Of a stretch of 64,000 nt of DNA, positions 1 through 7,146 are shown piece after piece. This DNA comes from HGM11501 sp045123995 (GTDB lineage Bacteria; Bacillota; Clostridia; CAKSNL01; HGM11501). The stretch spans positions 1 through 64,000 of the forward strand of contig JBGVKY010000012.1 in assembly GCA_045123995.1 (NCBI GenBank), written 5' to 3'. The notes beneath the pieces are model-generated. The model was not told the DNA's origin and did no database searches. It saw nothing but the letters and a program-made list of their open reading frames with translations. The position numbers and the translations under genes were made by a program. Positions within the stretch are counted from its first letter, which is position 1; each line of letters opens with the position of its first letter.

Positions 1-1
1 A

Positions 2-1897
2 TCAGATACAGAGCTTGTATTCGCTAATATAAATGGAAAATCTGTTAACAATGTTACGGTTGGCGACGTAGTAATTCCTCACGATACTACACTTTCAGAT
101 TCTACAAAGACAGTTATCTTAAGAAATGACAATACAAATAGTTCTTATAATGACCTTGCAAATACCTTAGATTTGTATAAGGACATTACTCTTGACGGAA
201 AGAATAACATCACATTTACAGTTCACTATGAAGACGAAACAACGGAAGACTTCACAGTTACCTTTGAATCTGACTGGTTCGGTACAGGTGATGCAGCAAC
301 AGTTGGTTCTGCAGTATCCTTCAACGATGACGAAATTGATGTGATAGCTTTAGAAAGCTTCAAGGTAAGAACAGACTCTGTTAATGATATCTCAGGAACA
401 CCCGCAAATGGAATTCTTGAATATCATCCCATTACAGCATTTGTAAGAGAAAACGGCAACGAATATCTCTACAGATCAAGATTTGAAGAAAAATTGATGG
501 GTAACTACGTGGATGTAGACTTCGGTAAGGCTACTAAGATCGCAGGTTTCCGTTATGCTTTGAATACATTTGGAAGTGATGAAGACAGCGATAACTACTA
601 CTCAAAGACAATTGTAATCTACGGTTCTGATGACGGAGCAACTTGGTCTCAGATTAAGGAAGAAACTTACGAAGTATGTCCTACTACCCAAGTTGTTGAT
701 ATTAAATTCCCTGAAACTGTAGAAAAACAGTTTATAAGAATTCACTTTAAAGATATTAATAAGAGATACAATAAGTTTGACTACTTCCGCTTCTTAAAGC
801 CCGAAGACAAAGAAGAAATTACCGTAAAGGTTGAATCTGTTGGCGGTACTGTTGATACTTCAACAAATACTGGTATTACAGGTGATCAGAGCTTCGGCAA
901 GGGCGAAGAAATCACGCTTACCGCTAAACCCGGCGTGGGTGCAACCTTCAAGTACTGGCTTGAAGAAAACACAGGTAAGATTATTTCTTCTACTGAAGAG
1001 CTTACAATGAGCGGTAATGTAGGAAGACAGGTAATTGCTATATTCGCAGGCGAGAATCAGAGACTTATCTCCTTCTACGGAATGGATAAGAAGACAATCC
1101 TCGGTCACGATACTTCAACAGAATTTGGAGAGGAGCCTCTTGCAGAAGTAGTACCCTCCGAGCTCAAGGCTTATGTATCAGGACACAGATTCTTAGGATG
1201 GAAGCTTAATGACGCAGGCGAAATTTTAGTAGCAGGCTCTCTTGGTACAACGGGAACTGACTACTACGCAGTTTATGAAAAGATTGATCACGGAACATAC
1301 GCTATTACATTAGGCAATGGCGGAAGCTTGGTAGATCAGACACTTAATAAAGACGCTATTCCTTACGGAACCACAGTATCCGTAACTGCAGTAGATGAAA
1401 TTCTTGAAGAAGGAAAATTCATGTACTGGAAACAGGGCGATGAGATTGTAAGCTATGATAAAACATTTACATTCAGAATGCCCGCAAATGCTATTACATT
1501 AACTCCTGTTTACGGAAATGCTGATGTTACTGAAACTCCTACCATCACAATGGTAGTAAACGGCGAAGAAGCAGTATATGACAACGGAACAAAGATGGCA
1601 GGTTTCATGATTACAAGATTTGTACCTGAGGGCACAGAAGTTATCGATACAGGTATCATCTATGTAAGAGATTCTGCATACGGCGAACTTACCGTAGATT
1701 CTGTTGGTACGAAAGCTCCTAACGGCAATACAGTAAAGGTATCACTTTCTTCCAACAAAGCATCCGGTCAGTACAAATTCAACGCACTTTATGAGGTTTC
1801 AAAAGGTATCAAGGCAATCGCATTCATCACCTATAAGGTAAACGGAGAAACTGTTACCGTATATTCTGAGGAAAGAACAGTAAATAAAACAGTATAA
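2..1897 (+). CDS. C-terminal part of a large secreted protein with F5/8-type C and InlB-like repeats (5' end outside window)
   Basis: The reading frame is open from base 2 with no convincing start, so this is the 3' part of a longer gene; the first TTG at 173 lacks a ribosome-binding site. A discoidin/F5-8 type C-like module (about bases 400-810) is recognised by text such as VDVDFGKATKIAGFRY followed by IVIYGSDDGATW and a closing FIRIHFKD; this fold commonly binds carbohydrate. It is followed by about three InlB/Listeria-Bacteroides-like repeats (cores FKYWLEE, HRFLGWKL and FMYWKQGDE, about 840-1520) and a beta-rich tail. No sortase motif or SLH domain is in the visible part. A glycan-binding or polysaccharide-degrading surface protein is likely, but the catalytic part, if any, lies upstream. 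Confidence 0.8.
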   Translation, partial: SDTELVFANINGKSVNNVTVGDVVIPHDTTLSDSTKTVILRNDNTNSSYNDLANTLDLYKDITLDGKNNITFTVHYEDETTEDFTVTFESDWFGTGDAATVGSAVSFNDDEIDVIALESFKVRTDSVNDISGTPANGILEYHPITAFVRENGNEYLYRSRFEEKLMGNYVDVDFGKATKIAGFRYALNTFGSDEDSDNYYSKTIVIYGSDDGATWSQIKEETYEVCPTTQVVDIKFPETVEKQFIRIHFKDINKRYNKFDYFRFLKPEDKEEITVKVESVGGTVDTSTNTGITGDQSFGKGEEITLTAKPGVGATFKYWLEENTGKIISSTEELTMSGNVGRQVIAIFAGENQRLISFYGMDKKTILGHDTSTEFGEEPLAEVVPSELKAYVSGHRFLGWKLNDAGEILVAGSLGTTGTDYYAVYEKIDHGTYAITLGNGGSLVDQTLNKDAIPYGTTVSVTAVDEILEEGKFMYWKQGDEIVSYDKTFTFRMPANAITLTPVYGNADVTETPTITMVVNGEEAVYDNGTKMAGFMITRFVPEGTEVIDTGIIYVRDSAYGELTVDSVGTKAPNGNTVKVSLSSNKASGQYKFNALYEVSKGIKAIAFITYKVNGETVTVYSEERTVNKTV

Positions 1898-1920
1898 TAC
1901 CACTATCTTAAAAAACCCAA

Positions 1921-1953
1921 AAAAGCAAGCGACTTTTTGTTGCTTGTTTTTTT
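1921..1953 (+). terminator. Terminator of the surface-protein gene
   Basis: AAGCAA (1923-1928) pairs with TTGCTT (1940-1945), followed by a run of T. It lies 24 bases after the stop codon. Confidence 0.65.
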
Positions 1954-1995
1954 GGTGCTCTTAAAAGTGAGAACATATCACATATTAAAAAACAA

Positions 1996-2021
1996 AAAAT
2001 CCCGTCTTGCGACGGGATTTT
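1996..2021 (-). terminator. Terminator-like hairpin attached to a duplicated tRNA 3' end
   Basis: AAAATCCCGTC (1996-2006) and GACGGGATTTT (2011-2021) form a perfect stem with loop TTGC. On the minus strand it directly follows a copy of the tRNA-Arg acceptor end (2026-2045) and has a T-rich tail, so it resembles the terminator of a tRNA gene that is no longer complete. Confidence 0.6.
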
Positions 2022-2025
2022 CTGT

Positions 2026-2182
2026 TTTGGCGTGCATGAAAGGATGGATATGCTTTGCATCTCCTTTGCTCGACCACCCAAATGCAATGCATTTCGGTAC
2101 CGGTCTTCGCACCATTTAGCTAAAAAACTTGCCACCGGCAACTTTTTTTGACGCTAAATGCCCTCTCAGGGTTCGAATCCTT
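2026..2182. repeat. tRNA-linked structured element 1 with duplicated tRNA-Arg 3' end
   Basis: Bases 2026-2045 are identical to 2355-2374, the acceptor and outer T-arm end of tRNA-Arg including the encoded CCA. The duplicated end is interrupted where the T-loop should follow. After about 125 bases a T-arm-like GGGTTCGAATCCTT (2169-2182) appears. Between them lies a strong hairpin, CATTTAGC (2113-2120) with GCTAAATG (2153-2160), enclosing an inner stem with loop CACCG. No protein-coding gene is credible here. It is either a relic of tRNA duplication or a small mobile repeat targeting tRNA T-arms. Confidence 0.55.
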
Positions 2183-2226
2183 AAGAAAGTAAGCTTCCAC
2201 GCATACAGAGGGAAAGAGGCCACGAC

Positions 2227-2303
2227 GGATTCGCTTTCTTGCGAGAAAGCCACGGCGTGGAAAATGATAATCAATCATTTTCTTGGACACGCCTTTCGAA
2301 TCC
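2227..2303. repeat. tRNA-linked structured element 2
   Basis: The element begins with GGATTCG (2227-2233) and ends with TTCGAATCC (2295-2303), so its ends are inverted copies of T-arm sequence. It contains a hairpin GCTTTCTTGCGAGAAAGC and a longer stem GGCGTG/CACGCC around an inner stem AAAATGAT/ATCATTTT. The organisation matches the element beside tRNA-Tyr (46303-46405), which has GCTTTTCTGCGGAAAAGC at the same place. Confidence 0.55.
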
Positions 2304-2323
2304 TTTCAAATCCATTGAAAAAC

Positions 2324-2353
2324 AAAAACACCACCCAAAAGGATGGTGTTTTT
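2324..2353 (-). terminator. Terminator of tRNA-Arg
   Basis: AAAAACACCA (2324-2333) pairs with TGGTGTTTTT (2344-2353). On the minus strand it follows the CCA end of tRNA-Arg by a few bases and runs into T-rich sequence. Confidence 0.7.
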
Positions 2354-2356
2354 GTT

Positions 2357-2433
2357 TGGCGTGCATGAAAGGATTCGAACCCTCGACACCTTGGTCCGTA
2401 GCCAAGTGCTCTATCCAGCTGAGCTACATGCAC
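2357..2433 (-). tRNA. tRNA-Arg (anticodon ACG)
   Basis: On the minus strand the acceptor arm GTGCATG pairs with CATGCAC. The D-arm is GCTC...GAGC, the anticodon stem CTTGG/CCAAG encloses the loop CTACGGA with anticodon ACG, and the T-arm has TTCGAAT. The discriminator is G and CCA is encoded (2357-2359). All arms fold, so this is a complete gene. Confidence 0.95.
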
Positions 2434-2446
2434 AAGCAACATTAAA

Positions 2447-2475
2447 ATAATACTACAAATCTTTGAAAAAGTCAA
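2447..2475 (-). promoter_or_regulatory. Promoter of tRNA-Arg
   Basis: On the minus strand TTGACT (2475-2470) and TATTAT (2452-2447) are separated by 17 bases, and the tRNA begins 14 bases downstream. Confidence 0.75.
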
Positions 2476-2511
2476 GACTTTTCTTTCGGGAAGGTATGTA
2501 AAGTTTAATTT

Positions 2512-2925
2512 TTATATAACCATGACTAAAGTTCCGATGCCGATTAAAGTACATCCTATAAGGGATTTTATAGTAAACTGTTCGTGGAGAAAGGTAAAGG
2601 CTAAAACAAGGGTGATAACAACACTCAATTTATCTATAGGCACAACCTTTGAAGCTTCTCCTATCTGCAGCGCTTTATAATAGCAAAGCCAGGAAGCTCC
2701 TGTTGCAAGACCTGATGCCACAAGAAAAATCCAGCTTTTTTTACTTATATCCGAAAGACCTCCCTGGGCATTGGTGAGAAAAACCATACCCCAGGCCATG
2801 AAAACCACCACAACCGTCCTTATTGCCGTTGCTAGGTTTGAGTTTACCCCGTCAATACCAATCTTGGCGAGAATTGAAGTGCCTGCGGCAAAGAGGGCAG
2901 ATAATAAAGAAAGTATGAACCACAT
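2512..2925 (-). CDS. Small EamA/DMT-type membrane transporter
   Basis: The 137-residue protein has about five hydrophobic segments (roughly residues 2-22, 30-50, 64-84, 95-114, 118-137) and the look of a single EamA repeat, for example YYKALQIGEASKVVPIDKLS and FTFLHEQF before the last helix. Full-length family members carry two such repeats, so this is a half-size version that would act as a dimer; the substrate is unknown. The gene follows holA by 15 bases and is the last of a minus-strand run with mreB-like, comEC and holA. The start is preceded by GGGGTG. Confidence 0.8.
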   Translation of the reverse strand: MWFILSLLSALFAAGTSILAKIGIDGVNSNLATAIRTVVVVFMAWGMVFLTNAQGGLSDISKKSWIFLVASGLATGASWLCYYKALQIGEASKVVPIDKLSVVITLVLAFTFLHEQFTIKSLIGCTLIGIGTLVMVI

Positions 2926-2940
2926 AAAAACACCCCATTA

Positions 2941-3936
2941 TCAGTAATTAAGAAAGCTTAAGACTGTGAGTTCCAAGGTCTGCCAGTCAGAAAGAACACC
3001 CATTTTCACCTGATTTTCCGCTTTTGAGCAAGTTGAAATACAGTTTCTTAAAAATTCGGGATTAACGCTTTTGACTCTTTTGAACATCTTGTCCGCCACA
3101 AATTTTCTGGTGGGAGGCAGATTCATTGCATCTAACATATCATTATAGCTTAAATTCTCTCTGGAAAGAATGTATGCTCTGTAAAGGTCAGAGAAATAGG
3201 AACCTAAAACAGACAGAATCCTTAAGGCTGATTCGTTTCCTTTTTTCAGGTCGGAGAGGAGTTTTAAGGCATAGTCGGAATTTTTTGATAAAACCGCCTC
3301 GGAAATGTCATAAATTCTGGAAAGAAGTGGGGGAGAAATGTTTTTATCAATATCCTCTTTTGTAATAAGATTTCTTCCTCCCGAAAAGGCAATAAGCTTT
3401 TCTAACTGGAGTCTGATATTAGTAAGATCGGGACCCGTAAGGTCTAAAAGATAGTCCATATCCTTTGGGTTCATATCCTTTTTTTCGGATGAGAGCTTTT
3501 TTAATATATGGCTTTTAAGCTCGGGTCTTTCAAGATAGGTAAATTCGCATATTACGGCTTTTTTTGAAAGGTCTTTATATACCTTGCTTCTTTTATCGGG
3601 AGCATCTTCCGTAATTAAAACCGTCACATAGTCGGGAATATTCATAAGAAGCGAAAGATAGTCCTCTCCTTTTGACGAAAAGACGGAAGAATCCTTTATG
3701 TTAAGAAGCTTTCTTTCGCTCATAACGGGATAGGATTCAAAGAAATCTTCAATTTTTTCTTTGGACAAATCGTTTCCTGATAAAATGAGATGATTGAATT
3801 CTGCAAAGTCTAAGTCCACCGCCATCTGAGTTAATTTATCCTTCATGTAATTTAAAAGATAAACCTCTTCTCCGTAAAAATAATATAAAGAAGAAAGGCC
3901 CTCTTTAAGATTTTTCTTAAGTTCGGCAAAATTCAT
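2941..3936 (-). CDS. holA: DNA polymerase III subunit delta
   Basis: HolA is the clamp-loader subunit that opens the beta sliding clamp. The 331 residues match the family length. The protein begins MNFAELKKNLKEGLSSLYYFYGEE, with the typical early FYGEEVYL segment, then PDKRSKVYKDL and DLTNIRLQLEKL in the middle AAA+-like region, and ends in a helical collar region. It lies 4 bases downstream of comEC on the same strand; comEC-holA adjacency is common in Firmicutes. The start codon has AGAGGTG upstream. Confidence 0.93.
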   Translation of the reverse strand: MNFAELKKNLKEGLSSLYYFYGEEVYLLNYMKDKLTQMAVDLDFAEFNHLILSGNDLSKEKIEDFFESYPVMSERKLLNIKDSSVFSSKGEDYLSLLMNIPDYVTVLITEDAPDKRSKVYKDLSKKAVICEFTYLERPELKSHILKKLSSEKKDMNPKDMDYLLDLTGPDLTNIRLQLEKLIAFSGGRNLITKEDIDKNISPPLLSRIYDISEAVLSKNSDYALKLLSDLKKGNESALRILSVLGSYFSDLYRAYILSRENLSYNDMLDAMNLPPTRKFVADKMFKRVKSVNPEFLRNCISTCSKAENQVKMGVLSDWQTLELTVLSFLNY

Positions 3937-3940
3937 TAAA

Positions 3941-6124
3941 TCACCTCTTTTTATAGGGTATTATCTCTCCGTTTTTAAGGGTTATATCCCCGTAATCTTT
4001 TGTAGTCATTATGTTTAGCCCCTCAAGTCTTTTTGTAAAATCCTCTGAAAGGGCAAGGCTTCTGCTTGCAATTACGCAACCGGGCTTTGCACTTTCAAGA
4101 AGCTCGGGTGTACATGAGCCTTTATTTCCGTTTCTGGGTGCAAGAAGAACATCTATGTCATAGTCTTTATCTGAAAGATTTTCTGCCAAAGCTGTTTCTT
4201 CATAGACTGAAATATTGCCAGTAATTAAAGAAACGCTACTATCATTACTCAGGATATAAGTGGCTTTACCCAAAGCTTCATAGGGTACGAAAAGGGTTAT
4301 TCCGCCAATTTTATAAATGTCATTTTCCGAGGCGTAAATTACCCTGAAGTCTCTATCCTTTGCCATATCAGAAAGCATGGGAATGTGGGAGTTTTCGGGA
4401 ACAATCAGGCATTTTACTGGAAAATTCTCCAAAAAGGTCAAAACTTCTTCATCATTATTATATTCCGTCAGAGCCAATACGTCAAGAGAGGAATGGCCCT
4501 TTCTCTTAAGATATGGAATTAAAGTATCAATAGAAAAGTCCTTTTCACTTGATGATATATCCAAAATTACTGAATGAGTTCCAGATACGGAAAGGGTACA
4601 TGAGCCTCTTTTGGCATCCAGGTGAAAAGTTGCTCTTTCCGGAAACAGTAAAGGGGAAGTATAAGAAAGCAAAATAAAGATAAGGAACACATTTAAAAGT
4701 ACGAAAGAAAGCCTTTTATTGTCCTTTAAGAAAAAGAAAATCATCAAAAGGAAGAAAGATATAAATACCGCCCATAAAAGTACGGGGTTTTGATATACGG
4801 GGCTTAAATTTGAAAAAGGAAGAGAACCGAAGAATTCCGCAATTTTTATGCATGAGCGAATAAGTAAATCCGAAATAAAATCTGTGAAAAGGGGAATTGG
4901 AAAAATCAGGGCAAAATAGCCAAAGCCCATTATAAAGGGCACAAGGGGGACAACTAAAAGATTTGCAAAAAGGGAGAATAAGGGAATTTTTCCGAAATAG
5001 AAAAAGATAATTGGTAAAATGAAAACCTGAGCTGCCAGTGTGACTGAAAGACAGTCGGTAATATAGGCTATGGGAATAAATTTAAGGTATCTTATAAAAG
5101 GCTTTGTGAAAATAATAATTCCCAGCATAGCCCCGAATGAAAGAAGGAAATTAAGGGAAAAGGCGGCAAAGGGGTTGTATATCAAAATGAGCGTTGCCGC
5201 AATGGTTAACGATGTTATGGCGTCATAGTGAATAAGAAAAACCCATGCAAAGATGAATATAATAAACATAAGTGCCGAGCGCATGGCAGAAGGAACGGGT
5301 GATACCATAATTACAAAAAAGCACACAAAAGGAATGGTAAGGAATTTAAGATATCGTCTCTTTTGCGAAATTTTATTCATAAGGAACATAACGGCTGCCG
5401 CCACCAAAGAAACGTGGGTTCCTGACACGGAAATCACATGGGAGATACTGCCGTCTGCAACCTTGTCTCTGAATTCATCGGAGGAAAGGGAAGTGTTACC
5501 AAGCAAAATGGCACGAGCGAACATTAAAGCTTCACCCTCCCATAAAGTGTCTGCTTTCAAAAGAAGCTTTTCCTTTAAGGTTGTGGCGATATCCACTATA
5601 TTGAAAGAACTTTTTAAGTTTTCTAAAACCTTTATTTCCTCTGTAAAGCAGGTTATGTAAATCCCCTTGCTTTTAAGATATGAGGGGTAGTCAAAATCAA
5701 AGCTCCTGCTCTTTTCATCAGGCAGGGAGAATGAGCCTTTAAACATAATTTCGTCTTTGTATTTTATATCATCTTGGCTTGTCATTAAAAAGATTTTAAC
5801 TCCGCCTACCGAAACAACGGCACTTTTACCGTAATTTTCTTTTTCAGGAATGGAAATGACGGTGCCTTTTAAAAAGTCCGTTTCTTCTAAAAGTGATGAG
5901 GCGTCATTGGTTTTTATGGCTTCTGTCCATGTGGTATGAAGACCACCTGCTGTAAAAAGCAAGGTACACAAAAGAAAAACAAGCCCTTTCTTTTTAAGAA
6001 ACACCAGAGATAAAAGGGAAAGGCATAAAAACACCAACGAAAGAAAAAGGGAGTACCTTTTTAAAAATACTCCCAAAATAAAGCTTATTAAAGTTAAAGC
6101 CGGCCTTTTAGAGAACATGCTCAT
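3941..6124 (-). CDS. comEC: ComEC/Rec2-type DNA uptake channel with a degenerate metallo-beta-lactamase domain
   Basis: ComEC forms the membrane channel for single-stranded DNA in natural transformation. The 727 residues contain N-terminal helices, an OB-like DUF4131 region, and a competence domain with HVISVSGTHVS and many helices to about residue 500. The C-terminal 220 residues align in layout with the family's metallo-beta-lactamase domain but lack its metal-binding motif: LALTEYNNDEE (about residue 550) stands where a motif like HxHxDH is expected, and LLAPRNGNKGS stands for VPHHGSKxS. The nuclease-like domain is therefore probably inactive. It overlaps the mreB-like gene by 4 bases (ATGA). 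No other competence gene is in the window, so function in transformation is not shown. Confidence 0.88.
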   Translation of the reverse strand: MSMFSKRPALTLISFILGVFLKRYSLFLSLVFLCLSLLSLVFLKKKGLVFLLCTLLFTAGGLHTTWTEAIKTNDASSLLEETDFLKGTVISIPEKENYGKSAVVSVGGVKIFLMTSQDDIKYKDEIMFKGSFSLPDEKSRSFDFDYPSYLKSKGIYITCFTEEIKVLENLKSSFNIVDIATTLKEKLLLKADTLWEGEALMFARAILLGNTSLSSDEFRDKVADGSISHVISVSGTHVSLVAAAVMFLMNKISQKRRYLKFLTIPFVCFFVIMVSPVPSAMRSALMFIIFIFAWVFLIHYDAITSLTIAATLILIYNPFAAFSLNFLLSFGAMLGIIIFTKPFIRYLKFIPIAYITDCLSVTLAAQVFILPIIFFYFGKIPLFSLFANLLVVPLVPFIMGFGYFALIFPIPLFTDFISDLLIRSCIKIAEFFGSLPFSNLSPVYQNPVLLWAVFISFFLLMIFFFLKDNKRLSFVLLNVFLIFILLSYTSPLLFPERATFHLDAKRGSCTLSVSGTHSVILDISSSEKDFSIDTLIPYLKRKGHSSLDVLALTEYNNDEEVLTFLENFPVKCLIVPENSHIPMLSDMAKDRDFRVIYASENDIYKIGGITLFVPYEALGKATYILSNDSSVSLITGNISVYEETALAENLSDKDYDIDVLLAPRNGNKGSCTPELLESAKPGCVIASRSLALSEDFTKRLEGLNIMTTKDYGDITLKNGEIIPYKKR

Positions 6125-7113
6125 TGATTTAAATACTCGATTACGGAAAGTGCCAGTCCCGTTCCTTTGGCAACAGATGCCACCGCATCCTCGGCAAGAT
6201 GAACAACAAGGCCGGTTTCTCGTTGTATAAGTCCTGCAGCACCCGAAATGAGGCTTCCTCCGCCGGTTAAGACAATACCTGTGGAGCTTAAGTCACTCAC
6301 CAGCTCGGGAGGAGTAACGGAAAGAGTCTGGTGTATAGAATCGATTATGTCGTAAAAGCATTCGGTAAGGGGAGATAAAAGCTCGGAGCTTGTAACGGTA
6401 ATGGTCTTGGGAAGTCCTGAAACAAGGCTTCTGCCTAAAACCTCCATGGAAAGCTCGTCGTCCCTGGGGAAGACACAACCGATATTTATTTTTATATCTT
6501 CTGCGGTGCGTTCGCCTATAGCAACACCGTATTTATCTCTTATGTAACGGACAATGGCTTCGTCAAAACGGTTGCCCGCAGTTTTTATTGAGTTGGATTT
6601 TACAATGCCGCCGAAAGAGATAACCGCAGTATCGGTAGTTCCGCCGCCTATATCAACAACCAGTGTACCAAGGGGTTTTGAAATATCCACGCCTGCACCG
6701 ATAGCCGCAGCCAGAGGCTCCTCAATGGCGAGAGCCTGCATTGCTCCTGCAGCTTCTGCCGCTTCAACAACGGCACGCTTTTCAACCTCTGTAACAGAGC
6801 TGGGAACGGAGATGACAACCTTGGGCTTTATAATTCTGTTTTTGCAAACCCTTAAAAGGAAGGAGCGGAGCATTTTTTCTGTTGTGAAATAGTCGGAAAT
6901 AACCCCGTCCTTAAGAGGACGGATGGCTAAAACCTCACCGGAAGATTTTGAAAGGAGAGCTTCTGCTTCGTGTCCAACAGCACGGATTTTCTTTGTAGAA
7001 GCATCAATGGCAAGCAAAGATGGCTCTCTTAAAACGACACCTTTATCTGGAACGTAAACCAAAACGGAAGTAGTTCCCAAATCTATGCCGATTACCTGTG
7101 CCTGAAGTGACAT
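6121..7113 (-). CDS. mreB: MreB-family actin-like cell-shape protein
   Basis: MreB forms filaments under the membrane that guide lateral cell-wall synthesis. The 330 residues carry the actin-fold nucleotide motifs: phosphate 1 GIDLGTTS near residue 10, phosphate 2 VVDIGGGTTDTAV near 160, the adenosine motif LTGGGSLISG near 285, and the connecting EEPLAAAIGAG. A more divergent paralogue such as Mbl or MreBH cannot be excluded, since mreC and mreD are absent next to it. The start at 7113 is preceded by AAAGGAGAG. comEC follows with a 4-base overlap, so the two are translated from one transcript. Confidence 0.9.
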   Translation of the reverse strand: MSLQAQVIGIDLGTTSVLVYVPDKGVVLREPSLLAIDASTKKIRAVGHEAEALLSKSSGEVLAIRPLKDGVISDYFTTEKMLRSFLLRVCKNRIIKPKVVISVPSSVTEVEKRAVVEAAEAAGAMQALAIEEPLAAAIGAGVDISKPLGTLVVDIGGGTTDTAVISFGGIVKSNSIKTAGNRFDEAIVRYIRDKYGVAIGERTAEDIKINIGCVFPRDDELSMEVLGRSLVSGLPKTITVTSSELLSPLTECFYDIIDSIHQTLSVTPPELVSDLSSTGIVLTGGGSLISGAAGLIQRETGLVVHLAEDAVASVAKGTGLALSVIEYLNQ

Positions 7114-7146
7114 ATTTATCTCTCCTTTCTAAAGAATTTAATTTGA

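Noticed and set aside
2026..2045. A second complete tRNA-Arg gene
   Set aside because: Only the acceptor and part of the T-arm are present; there is no D-arm or anticodon arm.
2129..2475. Short open frames across the tRNA-Arg region
   Set aside because: They run through a complete tRNA gene, terminators and structured repeats, so they are not genes.
3941..6124. ComEC as a pseudogene
   Set aside because: The whole frame is open at full family length and only the hydrolase motifs are lost, so it is annotated as a gene with a degenerate domain.
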